The position numbers were made by a program, and so were the translations under genes. Source: Penicillium oxalicum (taxonomy: Eukaryota > Ascomycota > Eurotiomycetes > Eurotiales > Aspergillaceae). Taken from it: 64,000 nt of DNA. This document shows positions 48,458 through 59,485 of this stretch, in pieces (positions within the stretch are counted from its first letter, which is position 1; every line of letters begins with the position of its first letter). The stretch is taken from NCBI RefSeq assembly GCF_001723175.1, contig NC_064650.1, forward strand, positions 2,356,001-2,420,000, written 5' to 3'. The notes beneath the pieces were generated by a model that searched no databases, had not been told where the DNA came from, and saw only the letters and a program-made list of their open reading frames with translations.

Positions 48458-49645
48458 TTACCTGCTACCATAGCGGTCATCGCCACCACGACCCTCGTAG
48501 GAGCGGCCGCCACCGGAGTAGGGCTCACGAGGCTCACGGGGAGGAGCTGCGTCGTAGCTGGGAGGGTTGGCATCGCGGTCGTAATAACCACGGCCTTCAC
48601 CGCCAGCGCCACCTTCAGCGGGGGGAGCACCACCAGCACCACCGGCACGGCGATCATCCCCACCACGACGGTCATCACGGCTGTAACGGTCACCATAGCG
48701 GTCGGGGCCACCGCGGTATCCGTGATCATCACGGGACTCTCGGCGGTAGTCACGGCCACCATAGTCACGGCGGTATCCACCATCACCACGGCCACCATCG
48801 CGGCCATAGTCACGACCGTAGTCGCGGCGATCGTTGTAGGAGTCGTAGCGGCCACCGCGGTAGTGATCATCATCGCGACGGCGCCAGCCACCACCACCAC
48901 CGCCCATGGGGCCACGGCGGTCATCGTAGCGATCGCCACGGCGAGGAGGGCCTCGACCATCATCTAATGATTAAGAATTCAGCTGATAGTTGGCGACACA
49001 GTGCATCACAGGATGGGACTTACCTCGCTTGGGGGGTCCGAAGTATTTGCCGGGGGTGGGAGTGCGAGGACGGCTACGGCGCGCCTTCTCGATGCTGAGA
49101 GTGCGGCCCTCGATGACCTCACCCTGAAGGCCTTCCTTGGCGGCATCGGCCTGCTCAGCGGTGCTCATGTTGACGAATCCAAATCCACGAGATTCCTTGG
49201 TGTGAGGGTCCAGCATGATGGAGCAGCTAGAGACATCACCGTACTTCTCGAAAAGGCGCGAAATATCGGATTCGGTGAGACGAGGGTGGATACCAGTCAC
49301 GAAAAGGTTGGATCCGGTATTCTGGGCACCTTCCTCATCCTCTTCCTCAACCAGATGGGCCTTGCGCAGGGGACCAGGACGGCTGTATCGAATTAGTGGA
49401 TGTGCGCAGAGAGGTTTGTCATTGTGGTTGATGTGAATTACCTGTCCTCCGCACGGCCATTGGGGGAGCGGCTGCGAGCACGGTCGCCCCGAGGTTCATC
49501 GCGAGGCGAGGCACTACGGTCGCGATCGTACCGGGGCTCGTCTGGAAGGAAAAAGAAATTGCCATCGTCAGTAAGCGAGCGCACGACGGTCACTACAACA
49601 TCACTTACCGGCGTAGCGGCCGTTGTCGTTGTCGTAGTCAGCCAT
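48458..49645 (-). CDS. tra2: Tra2-like SR-type RNA-binding protein
   Basis: Exons are 49645-49609, 49541-49442, 49382-49024 and 48963-48458 (333 aa). A short N-terminal RS-like segment (SASPRDEPRGDRARSRSP) precedes one RRM (about 71-150) with RNP2 LFVTGI and RNP1 RGFGFVNM. Right after it is RPRTPTPGKYFGPPKR, matching the RRM-linked TPTPG linker of Transformer-2 proteins. The C-terminal half is rich in Arg, Gly, Asp and Tyr (DYGRDYGRDGGRG, DRRGGDDRRAGG), a disordered RGG/RDY tail rather than a classical RS domain. The likely role is pre-mRNA splicing regulation in the nucleus; the tail suggests RNA or condensate binding. It sits in the same orientation upstream of U2AF by about 9 kb, with other genes between. 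Confidence 0.88.
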
Positions 49646-50426
49646 GGTTGTCTGATGCAGCGAGGATGGGATGGGGAAGGAAAGAAGGAGGGAAGAGAAG
49701 AGAAGATGAGAAAGAGAGGACGGGCGGCGCTAGGCTTTCGGAAAGGAACAAACACTCCCGACAGCTGCAATCACGAGGGACTGGAAGGGTAGTCACAGGC
49801 AAACAAAAAGTCTGGTCGCAGAATAAGAAAGGGATGGGACGAAGATTCTTTTTGAGAATTTCCTGGTCAATAATAATAAAAATTGGTTTTTAAAAATGTA
49901 GATCTGACGTGGCGAGAGATATCAGTCTCAAGGGGGGAGAGAGCTGCGTGTTGGACAACAAAGCAAGGCGCCAAGAACTGGGGCACAGCAACCAGCGCGC
50001 GCGGGAGGAAGTACCAACAAAAGTACTGAAGTACATCCAGTCAGGTACGCAGCTGGATGTAAGTAATAGGGGTAAAAGTATAGCAGTGTGGTCTGGGTAG
50101 GAAATTGAATTTAACAACTACGACGATGATGCTACACCGTGGGAAACACAGTCGTTTCCTGAGAGTCTTCAATACACTGATGGCTGTACACACTCGATAC
50201 ATTCCAGGGGGACAGAAAATTCTGAGATATTACTAGGTTCTCATTGTCAAACACCCATCAGGGTGCAGAGGTACTCTAAACACCAATGTCAAAGCACCCA
50301 GTCTGCCTAAACTCATTGTACATCCCAGCAAGAGAAAATTAAACCAATTAAGAACCCAAGACTCCTACATGCGCCTCGGATGCGCCTCATACCGATTCGT
50401 AAGGCCGTGATTCTGCACAGCTTCCA
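49646..50426. other. Intergenic: Tra2-like promoter and nto1 3' flank
   Basis: Purine-rich leader just upstream of the Tra2-like ATG (about 49660-49720 on +). No gene seen in the rest. Confidence 0.5.
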
Positions 50427-53400
50427 TCAACGGAAGCGTGCGCGACGAGTCCGACGAACCTCTTTTGGAAGCTGGCCCGCCTCGACAGGAGCGTCGGTCA
50501 AAGCCGGGGCCGAGGTTTCTTCCTCCACCAGATCCTTCAACTCATCTTCGTCCAACTCACTGAGCTCCTCGCTCATTCCACGCATGACATCTCGTCCAGT
50601 CCAGCGCTCTTCATGAATGGTTGTGCCATCCGGATCAAATGGCTGCATATACCATTGAATTCCGCCCTGTGCCAACGGAAGCTGCTGATCTTCCTCCGTC
50701 AGGACGGGGGTCGGATGGCGACGATAGCTGGCATTCACCACGGGCTTCACATCGTTCGGGGGATGACTGTCATCGACTGTGGAGCCATCAACATCAGGGG
50801 CAGGCTCAGTGCCGTCCTCGGCCGGGTGTGAGTCCATAGCAGCAGGCACAGCGGATTCAACTCCCTCCATGGGTTCAGCCTTGGTCACCGGCTCGGTAGC
50901 TTCGATCTCACCATCTCCCTCGAGTTCAATCGAGTCGCGGCGAGACATGACGCTGCGGTCCAAGATAACATCAAGCTCTTTCAGCTCCTTCTCGAAGGGC
51001 TTGCGATTCAGTTCACTCTCCTTTCGAAGTGCATCTTCCAGCCCTGGCTGAATAGACTTGATGATCCGTTTGGCCAGCTTTCGCTTCTCGCGTTGTTCCA
51101 GACTGAGCTCAGGCGCACGTCCACTGATTTGTTCCTGAAGAGCTGCAGTATCGCCTGCCGGAGCGACACCAATCTCGGACGTGAACAGACCGGCCAGATC
51201 GGCAGAAAAAGAGGAAACAGAAGGGTAGAATCGCTCTTCGAGACGCTTTCGGATGGAGGCCATGCCGGCTGCAAAAGTGCCCTTGCTATCGAGACTATAA
51301 GAACAAAAAGGATTAGCAACGCCGAGATTATGCCAGGTCGATTGAAGCAAGCAACTTACGCTTGAGCCTTCTCAAAGATAGGCCAGAGGAGCGGGAAGAT
51401 GGGAAAGTAAACCAGATCAACCATGTCTCGAAGCATGTACGCGTCTTTGAGCTTCTCCAACTCACGCTGCTTCACTAGCGCGCACAAGTTGCGCAACTGT
51501 TCAAGGTCCTTGTAAAGCATCTCTCCAAATTCGATGCGTCGCTGCAGGCGCTTGTGACCGGTCACCCCCATTGCAACGTAGTCTCTGCGTGTCATCTCCA
51601 TTGAGGAGAACGTCTCGAGCTGTAGTTGCAACCGCTTCAAAAGGGCAGCGCCTCGTCTAGCTTCCCTCTTCAAAGTCCAGTATTTGCAGGCCTCCTCGGC
51701 GTAGTGTTTACGGCCACGAACAGTAAATCTTCCAAGAGACGCGATGACGGAATCGAGTACAACTTGGGGAATAACGGGTGCGCCAGAGGGAAGCTTCCAG
51801 ACCGTTTTGGGGATGCGTTTGCGTTTGTTTCCTCCTACGGTCAAAGTGAGACGAGGGGGCTGCGTGTGGTCCTCGTCGGCATCCTCAGCATGTGAAGGCC
51901 CCAACGACAATGCCGCCGCTTGACTGTCCCCCCACCGTCGACCCTGCATCGTGTTGCGATAAAACTCAATCGCATCCGCAGTCGCCGCGTCAGTCCCATG
52001 TTCGACACGCCATTCGGGAGGCACATGTTTGTCACAGAATGCCTTGAGGAGGTGTGAGTCCATGAGCCCATGCCCAATCTTCATCTTCAAGAATAACTGA
52101 GCTCGCCGCGCACAAGAGACGTGAAACGCCACGAAACAGTTTTTGTTGCTGCATTGAATCGAAGCCCCCATCTTCTGTTTACAGATGTAGCACAACAACT
52201 TCCATCGACTGCGCGGCACTTTTTCAACATCCGTGACTGGCTCCATTAGGGATGGGTTTCCAATCGACACCTCGGGAATCCAAATGGAGCAGAGCAAGTG
52301 AGCCCATTTGGACGATGTGGTTTGTTTGAAGGCTCCCTCGGTGTTTGGGCAAAAGACACAGTTGGTAGTCCCCCGGCCCAGCAACTGACACTTCCGACAG
52401 AGCCACTGGCCCTCCGGAATGAAAGGCACACCGTAGCACTCTTGATGGACCGCCAAATCACAGCCGTCGCAGAACACAATGGCGTTGGAATTCTCACAGT
52501 CCCCGTCGTCGCAGATAGCACACTTGCTATCCTGCTCCTCTCCAGACCCACCCGTTTCCCCGTTCACGGCCGCCGCCGAGCTGGAGCGAGGTCGCTGTGT
52601 CTGCGGTGGCTTCGGGTTTGGTTTGGGGATTCGCTTCTCGAGGGCATGCCACTCCTTCTCGATCTTGGTCATTGTGATCTCGAATATGGCAGGCTTGATC
52701 GGCTCCAGCTGGTCTGCACGGCGCTGGGCATTCAAGTCATCGAGCCATTTCTCATCTTGCTCGTCCATGTCATACTCGACGCGTCCAATCGCGGCATTCA
52801 CGTCACCCTCTGTCACGACCGGTTGAATGATATCCATATCGTCCTCCTGCGCGCCCTCGGTCATGCGAATAAACCGTCGATCGTGACGGATGAACAGATC
52901 GCTCTCCTGGTATCCGACGCTCGCCATCGTCCGATCAACATAGTTCTGCTGTCCCACACCTTTCTTTTCGTAGAATGTGAATGGGTCCTTGAGCCGGAAT
53001 GATGGTTTCGGCAGGGTCAGTTTCTCGCGGGGGTTCGGACCCGGTGGCGGAACCACCTTGGGTAGCTGTTGTTGCGCGATCAAGGCATTGAGGATGGCCT
53101 CTGGGCGACGCGGCGGACGGCCTGGTCTGCGCTTGAAGGGAATCGGCGAGGGTAATTCGGCGGAATGAATCATGGCCGTACCAGAGCTCTCCTGGACTTT
53201 AGCACCCGCAATGGATTCGAGTGTCAAGGCATTGACGGACGGGTCGACCTGGTCTACTTCCCCCGAGGTGAAGACCGCAAGCTTGCTGTCAATGTCCAAG
53301 TCTGGGTGAAACTCCTCCCACCCCCGCTCCTCGCGCGGTTTGTATCCATCTCCTTGCTGTAAAGCCAGGGCTGCGGCTGTGGACGAGGTGTAGCGACCTC

Positions 53401-53776
53401 GGGTTGAACTCTTATCTCTTCTTGGTCGAATGGAGGGTGGTGTGGTAGGCACAGGGGGTGGTGGCGGAGGAGGAGCAGCGTGGATGGGTTGTTCGATTTC
53501 GCGAGCCGGGCGGCTTCTTGAACTGGTGGAATGACGCCGAGAAATGTTGTTTGATTTCTTGTTCGGTGATGTGTCTTGGAGGAGCTGTTGTTGCCGCGCG
53601 CCCTCGAGATCGACGAATCTTCCACCACCTCCCGGTCCTCCAGGCACGTACTTGCGCTTCTTCAACGGAGGACCTTCCGGGGACTCCACAATATTCCGTG
53701 TTGGTTTTGAGGCTGACCGTGACTGTGAAGATCGTGATGAGCGCATAGGCAGAGAGTGTCTAGACATAGGGGCCAT
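50427..53776 (-). CDS. nto1: Nto1/BRPF-type PHD finger protein of the NuA3 histone acetyltransferase
   Basis: Exons are 53776-51360 and 51294-50427 (1094 aa from MAPMSRHSLPMRSS). The open frame extends upstream without an ATG, so this start is the first supported one. N-terminal part: disordered, Pro-rich, with a conserved-looking GPPLKKRKYVPGG block and an AT-hook-like KRRPGRPPRR (about 215-224). Then an EPL1-like region (about 309-382), a classical PHD finger (about 419-463: CAICDDGDCEN, IVFCDGC, WLCRKC), a zinc knuckle and an extended PHD (about 473-582: NCVFCPN, LLCYICK, HVSCARR, CDKHVP). This PHD-knuckle-ePHD order defines Nto1/BRPF/Jade scaffolds, which link an H3 acetyltransferase to chromatin. 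The C-terminal helical part and acidic tail follow. No bromodomain is seen. Confidence 0.9.
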
Positions 53777-54268
53777 CAGTCCCTTTGAGCGTGGGGAGCT
53801 TTCCAGCGCTGCTTGAGCTTGCGGGTTCAACGGGGCAAGTGACACGTCAAGTTGCAAGGTCAGGGGCACCCCACTGCATTCGAGGGATTTGCTTTGGATG
53901 CTTAATTAGTATAGCATTCCAATGCGACTAGGAATCTCCAGAGCAGACTGGTATAATCAATAACCCTGCCTCTAAAAGGAGACAGTCTATACATGGGGAT
54001 GTATCTCAAAGTGGTTTTCCTCTAGGTACCTGGACCAGGCGGAGAACAACTGATTTCTGCCTCAGGTGTCAACACACTCGGCGGTTTGTCCAACAGCTTT
54101 CCCCGCATGGACTTTCCTGATGATCGTATTTCCGTGTTTGACCTTGACGTTGTGCTGCTATTGATAACGAGCGATAACGATGAGCAATGCAGGTGAAGAG
54201 AGGTAAGGCGCTCTTGACTGACAGTCTTTGTTTCCACAACATCCCACCACCGCGTGCCTCTGCTGACC
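53777..54268. other. Divergent region between nto1 and an unknown small gene
   Basis: About 490 bp between the two chosen start codons. The nto1 frame stays open over the first 100 bp or so but lacks an ATG, so it may be leader or the end of an unrecognised upstream exon. Confidence 0.5.
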
Positions 54269-54910
54269 ATGTCGAAACAATCCAGATGGCGCGGGCCTTC
54301 CCGTCACTCGTCACAACGCCAGACAGGCCACGGGCACCGTGACAGAACCGGCCATCATGGAGGTGGTGGTCATGGTCGAGGAGGACATTCATCCTGGGGT
54401 GCCAACACTTCCACCCCAAATGCCCCTTCTTCTACACAGGACCACCATGTGCCTGTCCGCGGATTCAATGCCATGGAGGCTAAGAACATGCTGAAGCAAG
54501 GTGAGCGGTCATTCCACTTGGCAGCTTTTCTTCATTCTTGTGAAGCGCACAGAGTATGGACTAATAACGAGCTATCGCACAGGACTCAATGGTACCTTGA
54601 TCCCTCAGATACTCTCTCCAATTTATACCCGCGTGATCTCTAATATGGAGTGACAGAGTCGAGACCAACCTTCTACAAGCCTACCGCCAAGGACACCACC
54701 AACCCAAAGTCAGCAGGTGGCCCATGGGGCTCTAAGCGTATGGCTGAGTCCTGCTCCCCCCAAGATTCCTTACCAAACACCGTGATATCTGACAATTTCT
54801 TTGGTCTAGCTAATATCATGGCCAACGGAAAAGACTTTTGGCTCGAGCTGCGAAAGCAAGTCGCCAGTCTTCAACGCGGTAGCGGTGGCGGTCCTCCCGT
54901 TGGTGGTTGA
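54269..54910 (+). CDS. Unknown small protein, Gly/His-rich N-terminus
   Basis: Exons are 54269-54500 and 54657-54910 (161 aa); the 156-nt intron has GTGAGC and ACAG ends. Residues 1-60 are low complexity, rich in Gly, His, Arg and Ser (GHHGGGGHGRGGHSSWG). The second half is quite different and protein-like: VRGFNAMEAKNMLKQ, then FYKPTAKDTTNP, GGPWGSK, and a helix ANGKDFWLELRKQVASL before a Gly-rich end. No family is recognised. Splicing restores one continuous frame, and the mixed order/disorder pattern argues for a real gene. The RG-rich start could bind RNA; this is a guess. It is divergent from nto1. Confidence 0.72.
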
Positions 54911-55455
54911 CCTGGCAAAGGACCACAATCAATCCCTACACACACACACACACCAAAAAAAAGGAGTCAGGACCTGGCTTTTGCTCTGTGGTCCAGAAAT
55001 TTCTTGCACAGCGACTTTGTTTTCTATATTATTCATATTGCATGGTTTAGAGCGGCGCAACATCGATACCCTGCTGTGAAGGTTTTATGGACTTTATGGG
55101 AGGACCAGTCTGGGCGGATGGCTAGCATTATTCTTACCTAGCGAGTTGATCGTCAAAACCATTGCATTGGCGTCTGTGGTCGTACCAAATCTTGACATGT
55201 GTATTCTCGGGATGGAGACTATTGCTATAATCTTCGTGAGCTCTGACCTTCTTGCGACTTGTTGCACCGTACTGTAAGGATTCAAGCATGGTAGTAGTAC
55301 GGAGGCCAGCTCAGGCCGAGTCATGGTTCTCAAAGGGACTGTGCCAAATGACAATAGGAATTCAAAAGCTGGATCTGCAGGTGGGGCGTATCTCTTGTCT
55401 CAAAATGCAAAGGGTATCACTAATCATACAATCTGACTCTCTCACTCCATTTTCG
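54911..55455. other. Convergent intergenic region
   Basis: 3' flanks of the small unknown gene (+) and qri7 (-). Contains a (CA)n microsatellite at about 54938-54952. No gene seen. Confidence 0.5.
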
Positions 55456-56876
55456 TTACAGCGCAACCCACCCCGTCGGTCCCAAAACACCACCATCTTC
55501 AGCCTCTGGATCGAGCGTCCACTTACGAAGAGCCCGACAGCTCAATCGAGTCCGCCAGCCAGCCTCATACATCTCAATCCCCGCCCATCCAATCATCGCC
55601 GCATTGTCAGTGCACAGATACGGCGGCGGCGCCACAACCTTCATATGCTCAAAGCCGCGAGCGTCCAAAAAAGACCGCAGAACATGCATCAAAAACTTAT
55701 TCGCTGCTACGCCTCCACTCACGACGAGAGTCTTGATCTCCTCCTCGTCACGATACCTCAGTCGAAGAGCTTCGAGGGCGATAATTGTGCGCGATGACAG
55801 GTGTTCAAAGCAGACGCGCATCGCCTCCCGGCCGAGATCAACCCGTTCCTCGTCCGAGAGATGACCGTTCTTGTCCTTGATGATCTTGTTGACCATGCTG
55901 GCCACAGACGAAAAACTTAATTGCAGAGCACGCGTGTTTGCAAACGGAGTCGTGACACTCCATCCCCATTTGCTCTTGCGCTTGATGACTTCCTCGCCAC
56001 GCGTCATTGGTGGACGGTACTCGGCGAAATCGGTAGGTCCATTAGGGAAGACGAACTGCTCGAGCGTCTTACCATACATGGTTGTCTTTGCTTCCTCTAG
56101 GAGCGTCGGAGGGAGAATTTCGCGCGCTGCTTTGTCGAGCGTCTCACCCATGGCGATGTCATCGCTAGATGCCATGATCTTGTGATTGGTCAAGGATTGA
56201 GAATGTACTATGATAGAATGGCCGCCCGAGACGAGGAGAGAAAGAAATGGAAATGCAGGGGAGGCGACGTTCGAATCAGCGCTGTGGTTCAGACAAGACA
56301 CCAGTCGAGGTGTCAGCAGGTGCGCTTGCATATGGTGTACGCCCACCATGGGCACCTGCCATGCAACCGAGAGGGCTTTGCCCGTATCCAGTCCAACCGA
56401 CAAATTGGAGCGCATCCCTGGACCCCTGGTCGCGGATACAAAATCTGGCCGCTGGCGGACCGAACCGTCTGCTAGTCGGATGGACTGAGGTCCGTCATTC
56501 GCGGGTGGAAGACTCCTGAGAGCTTTGTTGACCAAATCGGCGAGATTCTCCTGATGCGATTCGAGAGCAAGGATCGGATGGATCCCGCGGTGGGCGCGAG
56601 AATCGGCGGTGATATTCTCCAGGAAATGGATCTTAGCCTGATCTCCGCCTTGGGGGTTGGTCCGTTTTTCCACTATCGCAACCGATGTGTCGTCACTAGA
56701 GCCAGCATTTCACGTGTTAGCATATGCAAAGCAATCCAGGTTATCATGCCCGGAGTAACGAACCATGACGACTCGATCGCGAGGGTGAGTAGGCTCCGGC
56801 TCCATCTTGGCAGGCCAAAATATGCGCATGTTGATGGCCTGCGTAATGCCGCAATACGACTCCTAGAGAAGAACAT
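55456..56876 (-). CDS. qri7: Mitochondrial tRNA t6A synthase Qri7 (TsaD/Kae1 family)
   Basis: Exons are 56876-56764 and 56695-55456 (450 aa). The intron is GTTCGT to CTAG with a perfect TGCTAAC branch point. The N-terminus (MFFSRSRIAALRRPS) is Arg/Ser-rich without acidic residues, a typical mitochondrial targeting sequence, and is followed by LAIESSCDDTSVAIVE, the family's opening ASKHA strand. The metal-binding HMQAH (His159, His163), SGGHS, and the C-terminal CTDNAAMIGWAG all fit TsaD/Qri7 proteins, which make the N6-threonylcarbamoyl modification of tRNA position A37. The mitochondrial signal separates it from cytosolic Kae1. An internal insert (about 235-275) is longer than in bacterial TsaD. 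Confidence 0.92.
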
Positions 56877-57610
56877 GGAAGGGCTTCCTTAATCGTGCAT
56901 GTTTGTTTCAGATGATGATGCCGGGCCTGGATAGACACGCCGGCAGAAAAGATCGGCCGACGCACGGGCCCAGCCAGCCCTGACAGGCTGCCCTAACTGA
57001 CTCCAATCCACGGTTGGCACGCCTCTCCAAGAGTCCCAACTCCGACCAAAGAGCGCATGTCTAGACCGAAGCAAGGACCATGTGGATTGTGGAACCGTTC
57101 CTAGTTGAATGCCGCGGGCCGGTTGAATTTATTATAGGGTCCTCGAGCTGAGCTAGTTCAATCTAAATCCCCATAAGCATTTGCCGGACAGGTACTCGCG
57201 CGGGACAGGATGACCGAGCTGTCCTGAAAGTGGATTTCATCGACTCTGACTGCGCAAGACTTGAATTTCAAGCTTACCTAGACTGGAGACCTATTCAAGT
57301 CGTCACCAAGGTCATGCGTACTTCAGGTGAGTGGACGCTGGGCTCTTGGACAAGGTTGGCGTGGTGCAAAAAGCTCTCAAGGCAGGAAAACTACCAGCGT
57401 AAGAATGGATAAGCCACCGAAGCAATGCAGCCGCAGCTTGCTTTGCGGCTGGCTCAGCCGCGCCGCCTCGTATTCACGATCGGGCGCTGTCTTTGCCCCT
57501 CATCGTTCTCAAGGACCGTGAAAGTTGAGAGAAGTAAAGCCAAGATTCAAATCCCCAGCTATTTCCTATTATTTTTTTGTTCCGTAGATGATCCTAGTTT
57601 TCTCGCGTGA
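56877..57610. other. Divergent region between qri7 and an unknown membrane protein gene
   Basis: About 730 bp head to head. An in-frame stop lies directly before the downstream gene's first ATG. No gene or clear promoter motif is seen. Confidence 0.5.
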
Positions 57611-59485
57611 ATGAGAAGATCTAGCATATCTCGATCACAAATGAGTCTATTCCGAGTTAATCCGCATCACTTCCCCCGCCTAGTCATATTCCTGTTGATT
57701 CTCCAGGCCCCCCAAGCCCTAGCACAACAGATCGTCTCTGCTACAGCCGCATGGTCTTCGCAGATTGTCGCCTTTTGGGGCGCCATCATCATCGCCTCAC
57801 AAGTAGGCAAGGTCGGAACGGGAGGAACATCAATCTTTTCGAGTCTCCGCGCCAGTCTCCGGGCACGATCAATCGCTAACGCCCTCGCGCGCGGAAACTG
57901 GTTTCTCCATTCGGGATGGTCGAACGGATCGATGCGCATGGACATTGCCATGGTCCACTGGGAGTCGGCGAGGGATCTGACGGCTTTGGCTCGGCGTATC
58001 GCGATGCAGATTGAGACGTTTGGGGATAAGTGGCAGGTGCTAGTGCTGGGGCAAGAGATGAAGAAAACTCCAGCGACAGGAACAGACGGCGGGGGCAAAG
58101 ATAAGGAGGGGGTGATCCATTGGATTAAGAGTCCGAGGAGTGAGCGCTTCTGCGGCGCCAAGGTGAAAGGAACCGGGGAGAATCTGTTTCGACTGAGAGA
58201 GAGCGACTTGATGGATGCATTGAATATGCTGAACGAGACACCTCCGGTGCCAGTGAAGGATATTGTCGAGGAGTTGATTCAGAGGGAGGATACGCGCGCG
58301 TCCAGACCGACGTATTTGTCTGAACAGCACAATGAGATGAAAGCAAACAGCGGGCAGCTGTCATGGGGGTATATTTTTACCAACATCGATCACCAGCAGA
58401 GTCCATTTTTGGCACTGAAGCGCTGGACTGGACCGAACGGGATTGATCGTGGCGCCAGGATGATTTGCGCAACGCGGATGTACTTGCTGGTGCATCTGCT
58501 CATTGCTTGCGCTGTCGGTCTAATGGCTGCGGCGACGGGGCGTGGACTTGCTGTGTGGCTGATGGCGGTGCGACCGACCATTTCGACTATGGGAGGGAAG
58601 AATGTGAATGGAAATGATGTACTTCGTTCACTGCTCTGCATGGATGAAGCGTCATTTCAATATGAGACGCGGGAAGGTTCGAGGTTTCAGGCTGGGGACG
58701 TGGTATCCCAACCGAGGGGATGGTGGCAGTCAATCGTGGCGTTTGCCATGCCATCGCTTGAGACGGCGATTATTCTGGCCGGATGGCTCTACGGAGCTTT
58801 GAATGCCCAGAGACTGGAACCCTCAGGCGTTGTGGGAAATGGAATGCTGTGGTTGTCCATCGTGGTCGGACTGTCCTTGTGCATCCGCGCATTGTTCACG
58901 CTGCGCAACCATGACAAGGGCCGTCTCGTGGGGATCTGGAAGGAATCTGACTTTATTCGATTCACAGTGGGGACGGAGTCGTTGGAACTACAGGTCGCTG
59001 AACTATCACGCCTGACGTCGGACTCGCCAATCAATCTCATCACGACGATCCTCACCGACAAAGACACAGACAGCGATGCAGCGATGCAGGTAGTCGAGTC
59101 TCTGCTTCGCCTCCCCATCACTACCACTCTGCTCGAATACCTCGTCGCAACAGAGATCATGAAATTCAAATACGAAGGAGACAAAATCACCACCAAAGCC
59201 GACAAGCCAATCTCTCCCAAGTCGGAATCCCCGTGGATTCAGTCATATTGTTGTATCTTTCTGGTTATGCTTTCATCATGTGTTTCGGCTGTATATGCGT
59301 ACTACCCGCTTCCTCGCTGGATCAAGCTGGTCACGGAGATTGTGGTTGCCGTGAGTGCCGTCTTTTTCAACTCGGTGGATCTAGTAGGGAGCTTTATGCA
59401 TGAGAAGGAGACGTCGATCTGTTTTATGGTGGCGGCGTTGGTGACATCGTCGGTGTGGTATGTGGGTTTGGAGGGGGCCGGCTAA
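57611..59485 (+). CDS. Unknown multi-pass membrane protein, intronless
   Basis: A single open frame of 624 aa; an in-frame TGA directly precedes the first ATG, and a second possible start is Met11. The N-terminus reads as a signal peptide or anchor (LVIFLLILQAPQALAQ). Further hydrophobic segments are seen near 48-66, 290-320 (LLVHLLIACAVGLMAAA), 375-400, 410-432 and three at the C-terminus (CIFLVMLSSCVSAVYA, LVTEIVVAVSAVFF, ICFMVAALVTSSVWYV). A soluble, charged region of about 200 residues (70-285) lies between the first and the central helices. No domain is recognised. The lack of introns contrasts with most genes in the window. It could be a lineage-specific fungal membrane protein; no function is assigned. 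Confidence 0.75.
   Translation: MRRSSISRSQMSLFRVNPHHFPRLVIFLLILQAPQALAQQIVSATAAWSSQIVAFWGAIIIASQVGKVGTGGTSIFSSLRASLRARSIANALARGNWFLHSGWSNGSMRMDIAMVHWESARDLTALARRIAMQIETFGDKWQVLVLGQEMKKTPATGTDGGGKDKEGVIHWIKSPRSERFCGAKVKGTGENLFRLRESDLMDALNMLNETPPVPVKDIVEELIQREDTRASRPTYLSEQHNEMKANSGQLSWGYIFTNIDHQQSPFLALKRWTGPNGIDRGARMICATRMYLLVHLLIACAVGLMAAATGRGLAVWLMAVRPTISTMGGKNVNGNDVLRSLLCMDEASFQYETREGSRFQAGDVVSQPRGWWQSIVAFAMPSLETAIILAGWLYGALNAQRLEPSGVVGNGMLWLSIVVGLSLCIRALFTLRNHDKGRLVGIWKESDFIRFTVGTESLELQVAELSRLTSDSPINLITTILTDKDTDSDAAMQVVESLLRLPITTTLLEYLVATEIMKFKYEGDKITTKADKPISPKSESPWIQSYCCIFLVMLSSCVSAVYAYYPLPRWIKLVTEIVVAVSAVFFNSVDLVGSFMHEKETSICFMVAALVTSSVWYVGLEGAG

Noticed and set aside
48334..49098. 254-codon + strand frame rich in His, Gly and Arg
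   Set aside because: It is the antisense shadow of the RGG/RDY-encoding exon of the Tra2-like gene; the repeats leave the opposite strand open.
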